Assembly: GCA_900708905.1 (NCBI GenBank)
Contig: CAADRB010000032.1
Location: forward strand, 1,524,979 to 1,588,978
DNA: 64,000 nt
Direction: 5' to 3'
Origin: Hymenolepis diminuta
Taxonomy: Eukaryota; Platyhelminthes; Cestoda; Cyclophyllidea; Hymenolepididae
In this document: one piece after another, positions 29,001-35,410 of the stretch
Position numbering within the stretch: the stretch's first letter is position 1
How the letters are laid out: each line of letters begins with the position of its first letter
Translations under genes and position numbers: made by a program
The notes under the pieces: generated by a model
Seen by the model: the letters and a program-made list of their open reading frames with translations, nothing else
Told to the model about the DNA's origin: nothing
Database searches by the model: none

Positions 29001-29607
29001 AAAAATCCGATGACTTTTTTCTTAGGAACTTGAGTTATGAATGTAAAAGTGTGTTTAAAATTTCAAATTAGAAAATTCCATTGACAAATATTTTAAAAAT
29101 TTTACATTTTGAATTGAGTTCTTTGAGGTTTATCGTTGTCATGATCATACGTTTCGAAACCCAGTTCCTATTCAGGAATACGCTGAAAATTTTGAGTAAA
29201 TTAAAGCGCGTATGCTACTTTCATAACTACTTATTACCTAGATCAAAAACGTCCATATTTGTGGATTGTGACATTTAATTGCTACTCCGGAATTGAGAAA
29301 TACGATCATTTCTTTCTGAAATCAAAGTAAATATTAAAAATGATTTTAATCTGCAGGATATTCACATTTGAAAAAGCTTTAAGATTTTTTTATAATAGAA
29401 ATAATCTAAAAGCCGTCGAAATCAAAAAACTTTCAGTTCACCAAATTTAATTTGTTTAATCGAATCTCATAAAAAGCTCCAATTGTTTTTAATTATTTTA
29501 GCGCCGAATACGAGGCTTGGTACCATGCTCTTCACTCAATGTCCCTCAGACTGAGCACAATTAATACCGAACAGAAGGCTGCAAAACAGGAGATAAATTC
29601 TCAATGA
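1957..29607 (+). CDS. Ephexin-family Rho guanine-nucleotide exchange factor, ten exons, 5' end missing
   Basis: Spliced gene with exons 1957-2033, 4551-4715, 5489-5545, 7287-7615, 9684-9842, 12900-13191, 21446-21541, 22848-23011, 25799-26368 and 29502-29607. Every intron is GT-AG and all junction phases agree, giving one frame of 670 residues ending in TGA. In-window residues about 95-365 form a DH domain, which catalyses GDP release from Rho GTPases, and about 392-660 form a PH domain. Diagnostic stretches are LQEAMFEV with SEASY in the first DH helix, KHHLFSN, the third conserved region LPMQRLTRLKLLVE (residues 291-304), YLVQDY in PH, and W642 in the last PH helix. These match the ephexin subfamily (NGEF, ARHGEF5/15/16/19/26), which acts on RhoA/Rac/Cdc42 at membranes in actin control. 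The first exon enters in mid-codon, so upstream exons are missing. Unlike most ephexins there is no SH3 domain after PH. The family call is firm; the exact paralogue and GTPase are not. Confidence 0.9.
2034..4550 (+). other. RhoGEF intron (2.5 kb)
   Basis: GT-AG intron in phase 0. AT-rich, with no coding or RNA feature that I can support. Confidence 0.7.
4551..4715 (+). CDS. RhoGEF exon, linker leading to the DH domain
   Basis: Acceptor TCAAATTTAG and donor GAG before GTAAAA enclose 55 codons in phase 0 at both ends. The translation starts CASRKTSVHSVSS, Ser/Thr-rich, and ends CRIAWSEMPE. A Trp followed by an acidic-Pro pair shortly before the DH domain is typical of ephexins, whose proteins have a W-x-(D/E)-(I/L)-P-like stretch there. 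In many ephexins this linker contains a helix that autoinhibits the DH domain; whether that holds here cannot be seen from this sequence. Confidence 0.8.
4716..5488 (+). other. RhoGEF intron (0.8 kb)
   Basis: GT-AG intron in phase 0, the shortest of the gene. Nothing else seen in it. Confidence 0.8.
5489..5545 (+). CDS. RhoGEF exon, short exon joining linker to DH
   Basis: Nineteen codons between a strong acceptor (TTTTTTCAG) and donor GAG before GTGAGT. It reads VLAGNIIPTMTRHEIQLQE. Its final LQE joins AMFEV of the next exon to rebuild the LQEAMFEV-like start of the ephexin DH domain, which supports both splice sites. Phase 0 at both ends. Confidence 0.88.
5546..7286 (+). other. RhoGEF intron (1.7 kb)
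   Basis: GT-AG intron in phase 0 with a T-rich end before the acceptor. No further feature recognised. Confidence 0.85.
7287..7615 (+). CDS. RhoGEF exon, first DH helix with Ser-rich insertion
   Basis: It starts after TTATTTCAG with AMFEVITSEASYYRSLQVL, the first conserved region of a DH domain and the surface that contacts the GTPase switch regions. About 60 residues follow (in-window 129-188) that are very rich in Ser, Thr and Asn and have no counterpart in vertebrate ephexins, where the first helix runs almost directly into the HHHLFSN-like segment. That segment returns as KHHLFSNVLLICMASE at the exon end. The donor AAAG before GTAAG splits an Arg codon, completed by the first base of the next exon. 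The insertion lies wholly inside the exon, so it is not a missed intron: the insert is open and in frame, and no splice pair is needed to explain it. Confidence 0.92.
7936..7990 (+). repeat. tRNA-like SINE remnant, copy 1
   Basis: The stretch GGTGATAAACATACGCGTCT followed by a CCCAGAGGTCATG core aligns by eye with copies at 20984, 28621 (minus) and 52000. The shape recalls an internal RNA polymerase III A box, anticodon arm and decayed B box. The acceptor stem does not pair, so it is a tRNA-derived repeat or pseudogene rather than a working tRNA. Confidence 0.4.
8085..8475 (+). repeat. Dispersed repeat R1, copy A
   Basis: It shares a series of blocks in the same order with 45920-46500: a GA-rich segment (GATAAGAGAGATGAGG), GGAAGCG, GAAATGGTTTCGG, GTAAACTGAA, TTCATTCAA, an AATTAGGTTATT segment, CTTAAGGACAC and TTAGTGATGAC. 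The element type is unknown; it has no visible coding frame. Inside an intron of the RhoGEF gene. Confidence 0.6.
9684..9842 (+). CDS. RhoGEF exon, middle of DH domain
   Basis: Acceptor TTATTTTAG; the first A completes the split Arg codon. It encodes FLQDLEARWSSQKPLLNEVC and then a segment with HAGSVQFDPYLTYLRNQTYQ, which matches the second conserved DH region (host relatives read FHPYIAYCSNEVYQ). The donor AA before GTAGGT splits an Asn codon. Confidence 0.92.
9843..12899 (+). other. RhoGEF intron (3.1 kb)
   Basis: GT-AG intron in phase 2. About 10930-11180 is less AT-rich and may be an old repeat fragment. About 12319-12345 is a G-rich tract. No gene seen. Confidence 0.85.
12900..13191 (+). 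CDS. RhoGEF exon, third conserved DH region
   Basis: Acceptor TTATTTTAG; the first T completes the split Asn codon. It holds LPMQRLTRLKLLVE, the signature of the long DH helix that makes up much of the exchange surface. Host ephexins read LPMQRVTRLPLLMDTL, so Val/Pro are Leu/Lys here. A loop of about 30 residues (in-window 313-344, with ATG-rich Ser/Thr/Met/Pro content) then separates this helix from the last DH helix, which begins KEQIENSSIALRELKR. Donor CGG before GTATGA, phase 0. Confidence 0.93.
13955..14095 (+). repeat. Dispersed repeat R2, copy 1
   Basis: It shares with 48275-48425 the blocks AATTCGTCTC, GGATT, a TCACAATYTCCAGTGTCTAT segment, TTGAYCG and GCCTTGC/GTCTTGC. Non-coding; element type unknown. 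Confidence 0.6.
15335..15720 (-). repeat. Dispersed repeat R1, copy C (inverted)
   Basis: On the minus strand, 15520-15410 reads GATTCAAGCGAGTAAGAGAG and onward with GAGAAGCGTAGGAACCG, closely matching the GA-rich segments of copies A and B. Its AACAAACCATGATG matches AACGAACCACGATG in copy B. The segment between the GTGTGTATC part and GAGGACA is missing or very diverged relative to copy B. Confidence 0.6.
20984..21035 (+). repeat. tRNA-like SINE remnant, copy 2
   Basis: It begins AGTGGTTGACGAGCACGTCT, resembling a tRNA D-arm/A box, then CCAAGTCAGAGGTCA and a decayed B box near AGAATCGCTG. The CAGAGGTCA core is shared with copies 1 and 4. No stem closes the ends, so it is not a functional tRNA. 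Confidence 0.4.
21446..21541 (+). CDS. RhoGEF exon, DH-PH junction helix
   Basis: Thirty-two codons between TCCTTTTCAG and AAG before GTATGG. They read LLSESESEKKLMDEKARLL and then ALSSALEFPENVK. It corresponds to the long helix linking DH to PH in ephexins, followed by the short LDFSKV-like element, here LEFPENV. Phase 0 at both ends. It sits after the largest intron (8.25 kb). Confidence 0.88.
21542..22847 (+). other. RhoGEF intron (1.3 kb)
   Basis: GT-AG intron in phase 0. It holds a possible alternative terminal exon at 22023-22127, discussed in the findings; otherwise AT-rich. Confidence 0.82.
22848..23011 (+). CDS. RhoGEF exon, first half of PH domain
   Basis: Acceptor TTGTTTTAG. It reads RIAISDKRLIKEGELRSAS, a PH first strand (equivalent to the R-W-L-L-K-R-G-E-L segment of relatives), then a basic stretch KKLGRKKPE and the strand SFYLILFHDLLMVTKLK, equivalent to CYLFLFNDVLVVTKKK. 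The Lys/Arg-rich loop is what usually meets phosphoinositides in PH domains; binding here is inferred. The donor splits a Lys codon. Confidence 0.92.
23012..25798 (+). other. RhoGEF intron (2.8 kb)
   Basis: GT-AG intron in phase 2 within the PH-coding part. Only short chance frames; no repeat family recognised. Confidence 0.85.
25799..26368 (+). CDS. RhoGEF exon, PH domain with about 120-residue Ser/Pro insertion
   Basis: Acceptor CACTTTATAG. After the split Lys codon it reads NDRYLVQDYCPREKVYV, the PH strand that gives Y-M-V-Q-D-Y in vertebrate ephexins. In-window residues about 486-607 are then low-complexity: Ser, Pro, Thr with basic patches such as RPKRPS and VRLRRSGSSLSS. Domain sequence resumes at RDLPLFLYLFLTE and CTEFCLTTND, corresponding to the F-x-V-T-L strands. 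The insert is far longer than the usual loop between these strands. It lies in a single 570-base exon. Donor GACAG before GTATGT splits a Ser codon. A second overlapping open frame (25930-26205) is a shadow caused by the biased composition. Confidence 0.92.
26369..29501 (+). other. RhoGEF last intron (3.1 kb)
   Basis: GT-AG intron in phase 2. It contains a minus-strand tRNA-like remnant at about 28621-28690. The rest is AT-rich without recognised features. Confidence 0.85.
28621..28690 (-). repeat. tRNA-like SINE remnant, copy 3
   Basis: Read on the minus strand it has TGATAGTATAGTGATTCTCA, very like a tRNA A box with D-arm, then CTCGGCTAGAAGTCACG and a B-box-like AATTCGATACCCACCGGTG. This is the best preserved copy. 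The first and last seven bases do not pair as an acceptor stem, which argues against an active tRNA gene. Confidence 0.5.
29502..29607 (+). CDS. RhoGEF last exon, C-terminal PH helix and stop
   Basis: Acceptor TTATTTTAG; the first C completes the split Ser codon. It reads AEYEAWYHALHSMSLRLST and then a charged tail ending EINSQ before TGA. The Trp with flanking aromatic and acidic residues is the conserved C-terminal helix of PH domains. The tail after the helix is only about 20 residues, leaving no room for the SH3 domain that most ephexins carry. Confidence 0.92.
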
Positions 29608-29711
29608 AATCTTCAAAATTCTCCTCGGAAAGCTGTTAGTTGTGTTTGCTGCACCTAAAAAATGGAATCACTACTTCACACGACTCTTATTCTATCAACT
29701 CAAAACAAACC

Positions 29712-29717
29712 AATAAA
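29712..29717 (+). terminator. Probable poly(A) signal of the RhoGEF gene
   Basis: AATAAA 105 bases after the stop codon, the first such hexamer downstream. A second copy lies at 29801-29806 in a T/C-rich stretch, so either may be used. In AT-rich DNA the hexamer also occurs by chance; the distance from the stop is what favours it. Confidence 0.55.
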
Positions 29718-32700
29718 GCGTTATCATTAAAGACGATTCCTCGCCCTTCCCTTTTTCGCATATCCTCTCTCCTTTCGCGCTTATTTAATGGGAAAAGTTA
29801 AATAAAAAGTTTTTCCCTTATTCCATATCACCTTTTCCCCACCCCCCGAAACTTTAAATCTCAAAACTTTTTCCTGTACAGATGTCATATTTTCTACACA
29901 AAATCGTTTCAATTCTTGCTTTTTTTCAAAGCACATTGGCTTAATATAGTTAAACAAATTACACAATGAAAATTGCTTTTTTATTTTGTGACCCTCGCGT
30001 GAGCGCGGGAAATAGTTCTACAATTTAATAAATATCAACTAATATCATCGTATTTAGAGTCCATTTGGCTAGATTCAAGTAATTATTATTTTATCTAAAT
30101 ACATTATCGATCTATTATTTAGTTTTTGGTTATTACTTAGGTTAATTCGGAAATCAATGTTTTTTATATGACCTTTTAATTTGACACTGGAATATTTATC
30201 GGCTATTAACGTTTCTCAGACAGATCATTAAGACTAAATCCCTTTGAACAAGTGAACAAGATTTGAAATTCAAAATTTGCTTATTATTGAGCTTTCTTGC
30301 GTCACCAAAAATTGTGAGAAAGTTGAAAGCGATTGTGGCTAAAACCTGCTGACTACAACCGTTAACTTAAAAATTATCGTGTCGGATACAACAAATACTC
30401 AAATTAGAAATTGGCCATGGGACCACTCTTCTTTTTTCGCTAAGGAGTGTATATATATATGTACAGTTATTTAAAATTCAAGACTGTTAAACGAAGGAAT
30501 ACAACATTCTTCTATTAATATATCTGCCAGAACCAATTTAATGATGGAAGAGTATATCGAAATGTGAAAGGACGTAATCATAGAAATTTGCAAAGTCCTT
30601 TCTTGAATGTAATAGAGTGTGAAAATTAATCGATTCGTATTATTAATACGGTCTTTAAGTAAATGGACTTATTATTATTATAATGACAAGATAAATGAAG
30701 TTACGTTGCATGGAAATCTTTTTCTCTCCAATTGTGAATTCAGCATTTCTGAGGCCAGGTGACAAAATTTAATCCTAAAGAGGTTTCAACAAAATATCAA
30801 ATAATGCTCTAATTTTTTTTACTTTTCCGGGTAAGGTAAAATATTTTGTAATATTTCATTGTGAAAACGCTTGGGACAATAGGACAGTTCATTGTGAGTT
30901 AAGAGAAATGGATTTAGTGGAATTCGATATTAAAGTCGGCGTATCAAAAGAGTTTGACAAATATTAGTCAATGGATATACGGTTCACGCTTCTAGATTCT
31001 CAAATCTAGTTAACCACTTTGTGTTCCAGTGTACGAATTTAAGGATTTGATCCCCTGTTTTCTTGAGGGTACTTTACTGCATTTAGATCACATTGGCTAA
31101 CCTCTCTAGGTGCAGTTGTTGTATACCCTAGTAGATGAGAAGAGCTAAGATGATTTAATCATCCCTTTGAGTTTACTGAAAAGTGATTTAAAAGTTCTTT
31201 TTCATTGATAAAACAGTCATTCAATAAAGTCCAATGACATCAGGCACTTTGTATACTCTTATATTTTACAAATAGAAATGCATGAGTAGATCGAATGTCC
31301 TTTGACAAGAAGAATTCAGATGCGATTTGCTCTCTTGATATTTCCGAAATTACTAAATCGAATCAAGTGTTCATAAAAGTCGTTTTTAGGCAAAATTATT
31401 TTTTGCTTTAACTGTGCGCAATCTCCGCATTTCATCCACATTCCCTCATGGCGAAATCGTTGCTGCAGGAAGTCGATTTGCGATTTTTGTCCGCTTTTCC
31501 CTGGGTCAATGACTCTGTCTTTTGCAAGTATAATCCCATTTGCTGTGCTAAGACACGGTTCTTGCACTTTCTCCTATGTTCTTTATCTCATTTTCCGTTG
31601 TCATACTTATTTCCGCCTTTCATTTTTTCGAATTTGAATTGCTGCTGATCACTCTCAACTTTGCATTCCTGATCTGATAACTGCGGTTGTATTTCGTTGG
31701 TGATAGCTTTAGCCACTAGCTGTTAATTCTGCAGATAAATATAATATCCTGAAGCCCAAAAATTGCAAGAAAATAAATTACCATGTTCAACAATGAAATA
31801 CTATGACAGTTTCTTCAATGCCGAAACAAAAATTTTTATAATTCTTTCAACAATTGGTGGATATTTCTGCAATTATTTGAGATTTTTAACAGGCTATCTG
31901 CAGGAGAAAAAGCTCTATCGGCTAAATTTAGAGATTTTATACATGTAGATTCCTTTATTTCATCTATGCTCTCTGTCCCTTCATTTTATTTTATTAAGCC
32001 TTCTGCGTCTGTTGAAATTCCCGGTGATGCAACAGGTGAAGATGGAACTAAAAGTGCCCTTAAATTAAATCATGATCCTAAATCAGGCAAATTCTTTGAA
32101 CCGCGGTACAATTAGAACAAATATGTGTCCATTGTGGGTCTTGCCAAATGGAATGAGTAAATATGAGTTCGTCGACTCGTCAGAAACCTGAGTTCTGTCA
32201 AATATGAATGTTACGAAAAATTCAAAAACCTAGTCACTTTGAAACTACGCAGGTCATGGAGGAAGCTTTAGACCAGAACTTCTCCCTCTTCGCCGTCCGC
32301 TTAAACTTTCTCATGCATATGATCTATTATGATTGGGCATACGTGACTTTGCAGGCGTTGGAAACTTCCAATGTGATTAATTTAGTTTCGACAGCTTAAC
32401 AGAAGAATAGTTCAAACGTCTTATTTTCATCTCTGAGCTTCAAGAAGGTCTCGGTTACCACTAAGAACTCGTCTGTTAAAAATACTGTGAGAAAACCTCA
32501 GCGTGAGGCTGCAAGAAATGACCAGAAAAGGAGTTCAGATAACAAATCTCAGCTCTCACTGATTCCGATGCCATGGCCACGCGTCTGATGCACGAAATGT
32601 TTGCATCAATCCGCAGAATTTGTGGCACAACCGAATCCTTCTGTCGAACAGAAACTTTCTTCACCTTACACGTGATGCTTAAGTTAGCAATTCCCTTAAT

Positions 32701-32999
32701 AGTGTCTTTTCAAGCATTATCGATGTAAACAGTGCCGAAAAGTTGAATATAAAGAAAGCCACTCTCCGAAAGCCTCCAGTACCCCCACATCGTCCACCAA
32801 CAACATGATCAAGACCAGTAAGGGACCACATTAATAAACTTTTCATAAAAAGAATCGCTGCTCTAAATATAAATTCAAATACTTCAGGTCGAACGGTACC
32901 GGTGTGTGAATTTAGAGGTCATCGGAAATTATGTTCGTTTACAACAAGATACCATTTCAAGTATTACCATAATCTCAATCTGTAAAAATCAATGGATAG
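29718..32999. other. Intergenic, no gene recognised
   Basis: AT-rich. From about 31980 the base composition becomes more even up to the gypsy pol remnant, so 31980-33000 may be decayed gag/protease sequence of that element, but no zinc knuckle or protease motif could be read. Short open frames here look like chance. Confidence 0.6.
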
Positions 33000-33177
33000 T
33001 CCAAAACTAAATCCAATATTCTCACCTGAAATCAGTGCCTGTGGCGTCTCTGTCAAGCTGATGGGGAAACTAAGCTGTAACCTGACCTACTGGGATATTA
33101 GAATCTGAAAAACATCTTCTGTGGCAGACTCTTAATTTAATCTACTTTGTCTTGACTGGCTCGGCCAGCTTAGTCAT

Positions 33178-33525
33178 TTGGATCTGCCTATAAATGGCAT
33201 TTGCAAGCGTGCGCGTTCCGCTACATCCACCAATTCATTCACATTAGAGATGATGGTGCAAGGTTTTCTTGGGATATTTCAAGAAGGCCCCAGTCTATGT
33301 AATCACACTAAAGTTAAATTAATGCCGGATGCTCACCCAGTTTTCCGTGCTAAGCGACCAGTTTCACTAGCAGCCAGCCTATGGTGGAGGAAGAAAATAA
33401 ATGCCTGGAACAAAGAGACTTTTTTAAAATCTGTTTTTTATTCAAAATTGGTTGTATTTATTGTTGTTGATGGGGAAGCAAATGAAACCATCCGGTTGCG
33501 CGCTGACGATTCCACATGTTTATAA
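33178..33525 (+). pseudogene. Gypsy pol fragment: start of reverse transcriptase
   Basis: A 115-codon surviving frame covering the linker before RT and the first RT motifs (HPVFRAKRPV, then EANETIRLRADDSTCL, equivalent to the substrate-binding motif with C-A-D-F-S-T). It ends at a stop; homology continues in another frame with ALEAHHYPLPVP-like residues decayed. Non-functional. Confidence 0.85.
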
Positions 33526-33653
33526 AGGCCACCTTGGAGGCGAATTATTACCTCTCACCAGTTTCTGATAACATTTTGACACTAACACAGTGTTTTATGT
33601 AATGATTGAATAAGAACTGTTGATTATCAATACGCATTGTAGTCTATACCGAT

Positions 33654-33959
33654 ATGCCAAACTTCCACTCGTATCAAGAAAGCACCTGCTATTTTTCGAA
33701 AATAATGGATACCATGGTATTGGCCATCTGTGACACTGCTACATGTCTAGATGACATAACTGTCGTAGGCCGCTCTTGGCAGGGACTTCAAGAATGTACC
33801 ATCATGCTTCTTCAGCCTAATCGGAAGTATGGCCTCCGTCTTCAAGCTGAGAAGTGTACATTCTTTGTGCCCTGTATTAAATACCTAGGACGTACCTTTG
33901 ATAAAAATGACTATCATTCAGATCCAGAAGAGCTTTGGGCAATTACGGAAATACTTTGA
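33654..33959 (+). pseudogene. Gypsy pol fragment: RT catalytic core
   Basis: A 101-codon frame with FSKIMDTMVLAI, the metal-binding box CLDDITVVGRSW (residues 31-42; both Asp kept, Tyr changed to Cys) and LQAEKCTFFVPCIKYLG, a characteristic gypsy RT end. The methionine start is a coincidence; the frame is a slice of a larger dead pol gene. The following RT tail and connection lie in the frame of 33898-34089 (SRLLLGLISYRIKFLPTL). Confidence 0.88.
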
Positions 33960-34085
33960 CCTATATAAATTACCCCCATCACGTTTACTCCTGGGTCTCA
34001 TCAGCTACCGCATTAAATTTTTGCCAACGTTAAATAACATTAGGAGTTCTCAAATGGGGTATTATCTCTCAAACTCTAACTGCAG

Positions 34086-34320
34086 CTGAAAAGAAATACA
34101 GTTAGATTGAAAAAGAGTCTTTGGCCATATTTTAGTTGCAAAAAAGTAGCTTCCACTACGATCTCCACTTTACACAACTAACGGGTAATAAACCACATCT
34201 CTCTACCTTTATATTCAAATAGGGTATTCTAATTTACACTAAAGGTGAACTTTAGCTTTGGTCGACCCACAGTAGAATTTGGACAAGCTGATTGTCTTTG
34301 CCGTCTAATGTTCGGATGAG
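34086..34320 (+). pseudogene. Gypsy pol fragment: RNase H
   Basis: Conceptual translation shows AEKKYS, KESLAI, then TGNKPH for the usual T-D-H-K-P motif and FGQAD...LCRL for the G-Q-A-D-A-L-S-R-L end. Several in-frame stops interrupt it. The catalytic Asp of the T-D-H-K-P motif is already altered to Gly. Confidence 0.75.
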
Positions 34321-34424
34321 GAAATCGTCATTGCAAATATAACTATGGAGAACAATATATAAGGTCCATTATTTGATATTCTGCGCAAACTTTCAATACA
34401 CAAAATGCAATAACTAAAGATTCA

Positions 34425-35400
34425 GTGCTGAAGAAGGCTATGAAATATACTCTCACAGAATGGCCAAAATCAATCCAAGAGGGTGACCTCCTTCAACTTT
34501 ATAGACGGCGTGGTTATCTTTCTGTGATAAATTCAAGTTTAATGTTTACAGATCGTGTCGCTGTTTCTTTAGCAATCAAGCGGACTGTATTAGCACAGTT
34601 CCATAGCAGCCATTTGGGCGTTAGTCCACGAAATCTAATACAAGAAGGTTTGGTTAGTGACCTGGAATAGACAAGGAGATCGAAGCAGTTGACCAAAGAT
34701 GTTCTAAATGCCAGCAGTCAGCTGAGCCTTCCCTGCATTAGGAACCTAGTCTCTAACCTAAAACTGCAACTTCATGGTGCCGCATACGCCCGGAATTCGC
34801 TAGACCTGTCAATGGACTCTCATATCTTGTCGTGGTAGATTCGCACTCAAAGTGACCCAAAGTTATTCCAGTAAAGTCCATCACAATCATCTTGTCGATT
34901 GACGATCTTCGCTGCATATTTTCAACTCATGGACTACCAGACCATTGTGACCAAAAACAGGATCCAGTTCCCTTCGATCCTTTCAAGACTACTGCTGGAG
35001 TCATAATGTCACCCAAGACTACTCATACCATACCCTCCTAAATCAAATGGCCAAGCGGAACAATTCGTAGAAACCCTGAGGTGGATACTTCAGTAATCAA
35101 GAGGAAAGCAGACGGTAAAAGAGATTCTCAACAAGTCCTTTAACTTATCGAACGACGCCGCATCCAGTGTAAATGATTGTAGTCCTGCCGAAACTCTTAT
35201 TGGACTCTTATTGGACGTTAATTGTTAAACTTGGGTGCTTCATCAAAACAATCTCCGTCCCCATACGCAGCAAAATCATGGAAACTGGAAACAGAACCTC
35301 CGGGTATAATCTTGGGTGTTTTTGGCCACCCACCGCTTGGAAATAATGGAACTCCGGAAATCCAACCCAGTAATGCTAGGTGCATCTGTCATTGACAAGT
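34425..35400 (+). pseudogene. Gypsy pol fragment: integrase
   Basis: It starts with a frame of 81 codons with GDLLQLYRRRGYL and LAQFHSSHLGVSP (zinc-binding region; the H-x-G-H type spacing is decayed), continues with SDPKLFQ and HGLP-like DYQTIVTKNRIQF, and ends with PYPPKSNGQAEQFVE, the integrase core end that carries the catalytic Glu in this family. Multiple stops and frame changes. Sequence similarity stops near 35400, where the element's 3' end is lost. Confidence 0.8.
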
Positions 35401-35410
35401 TAAGATGAAA

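Larger units (their letters stand above)
33000..35410 (+). mobile_element. Decayed Ty3/gypsy (CsRn1-like) retrotransposon pol region
   Basis: Remnant of a gypsy-type pol gene in the usual order: the segment between protease and reverse transcriptase with WLGQLSHLDLPING (about 33160), the RT start with HPVFRAKRPV (about 33335), the RT catalytic box as CLDDI instead of YLDDI (about 33744), RNase H beginning AEKKYS (about 34086) with KESLAI, then an integrase zinc-binding/core remnant ending in PPKSNGQAEQFVETL (about 35035). It is broken by several frameshifts and stop codons, so no protein is made from it as a unit. No zinc knuckle or intact protease was recognised upstream, and I found no flanking LTR pair. 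Longest surviving frames are 115 and 101 codons. Confidence 0.9.

Noticed and set aside
31120..31150. GTTGTATACCC followed by TAGTAGATGAGAAGAGC as a fifth tRNA-like copy
   Set aside because: It resembles part of the minus-strand copy at 28621 but lacks the B-box core; too short to support.
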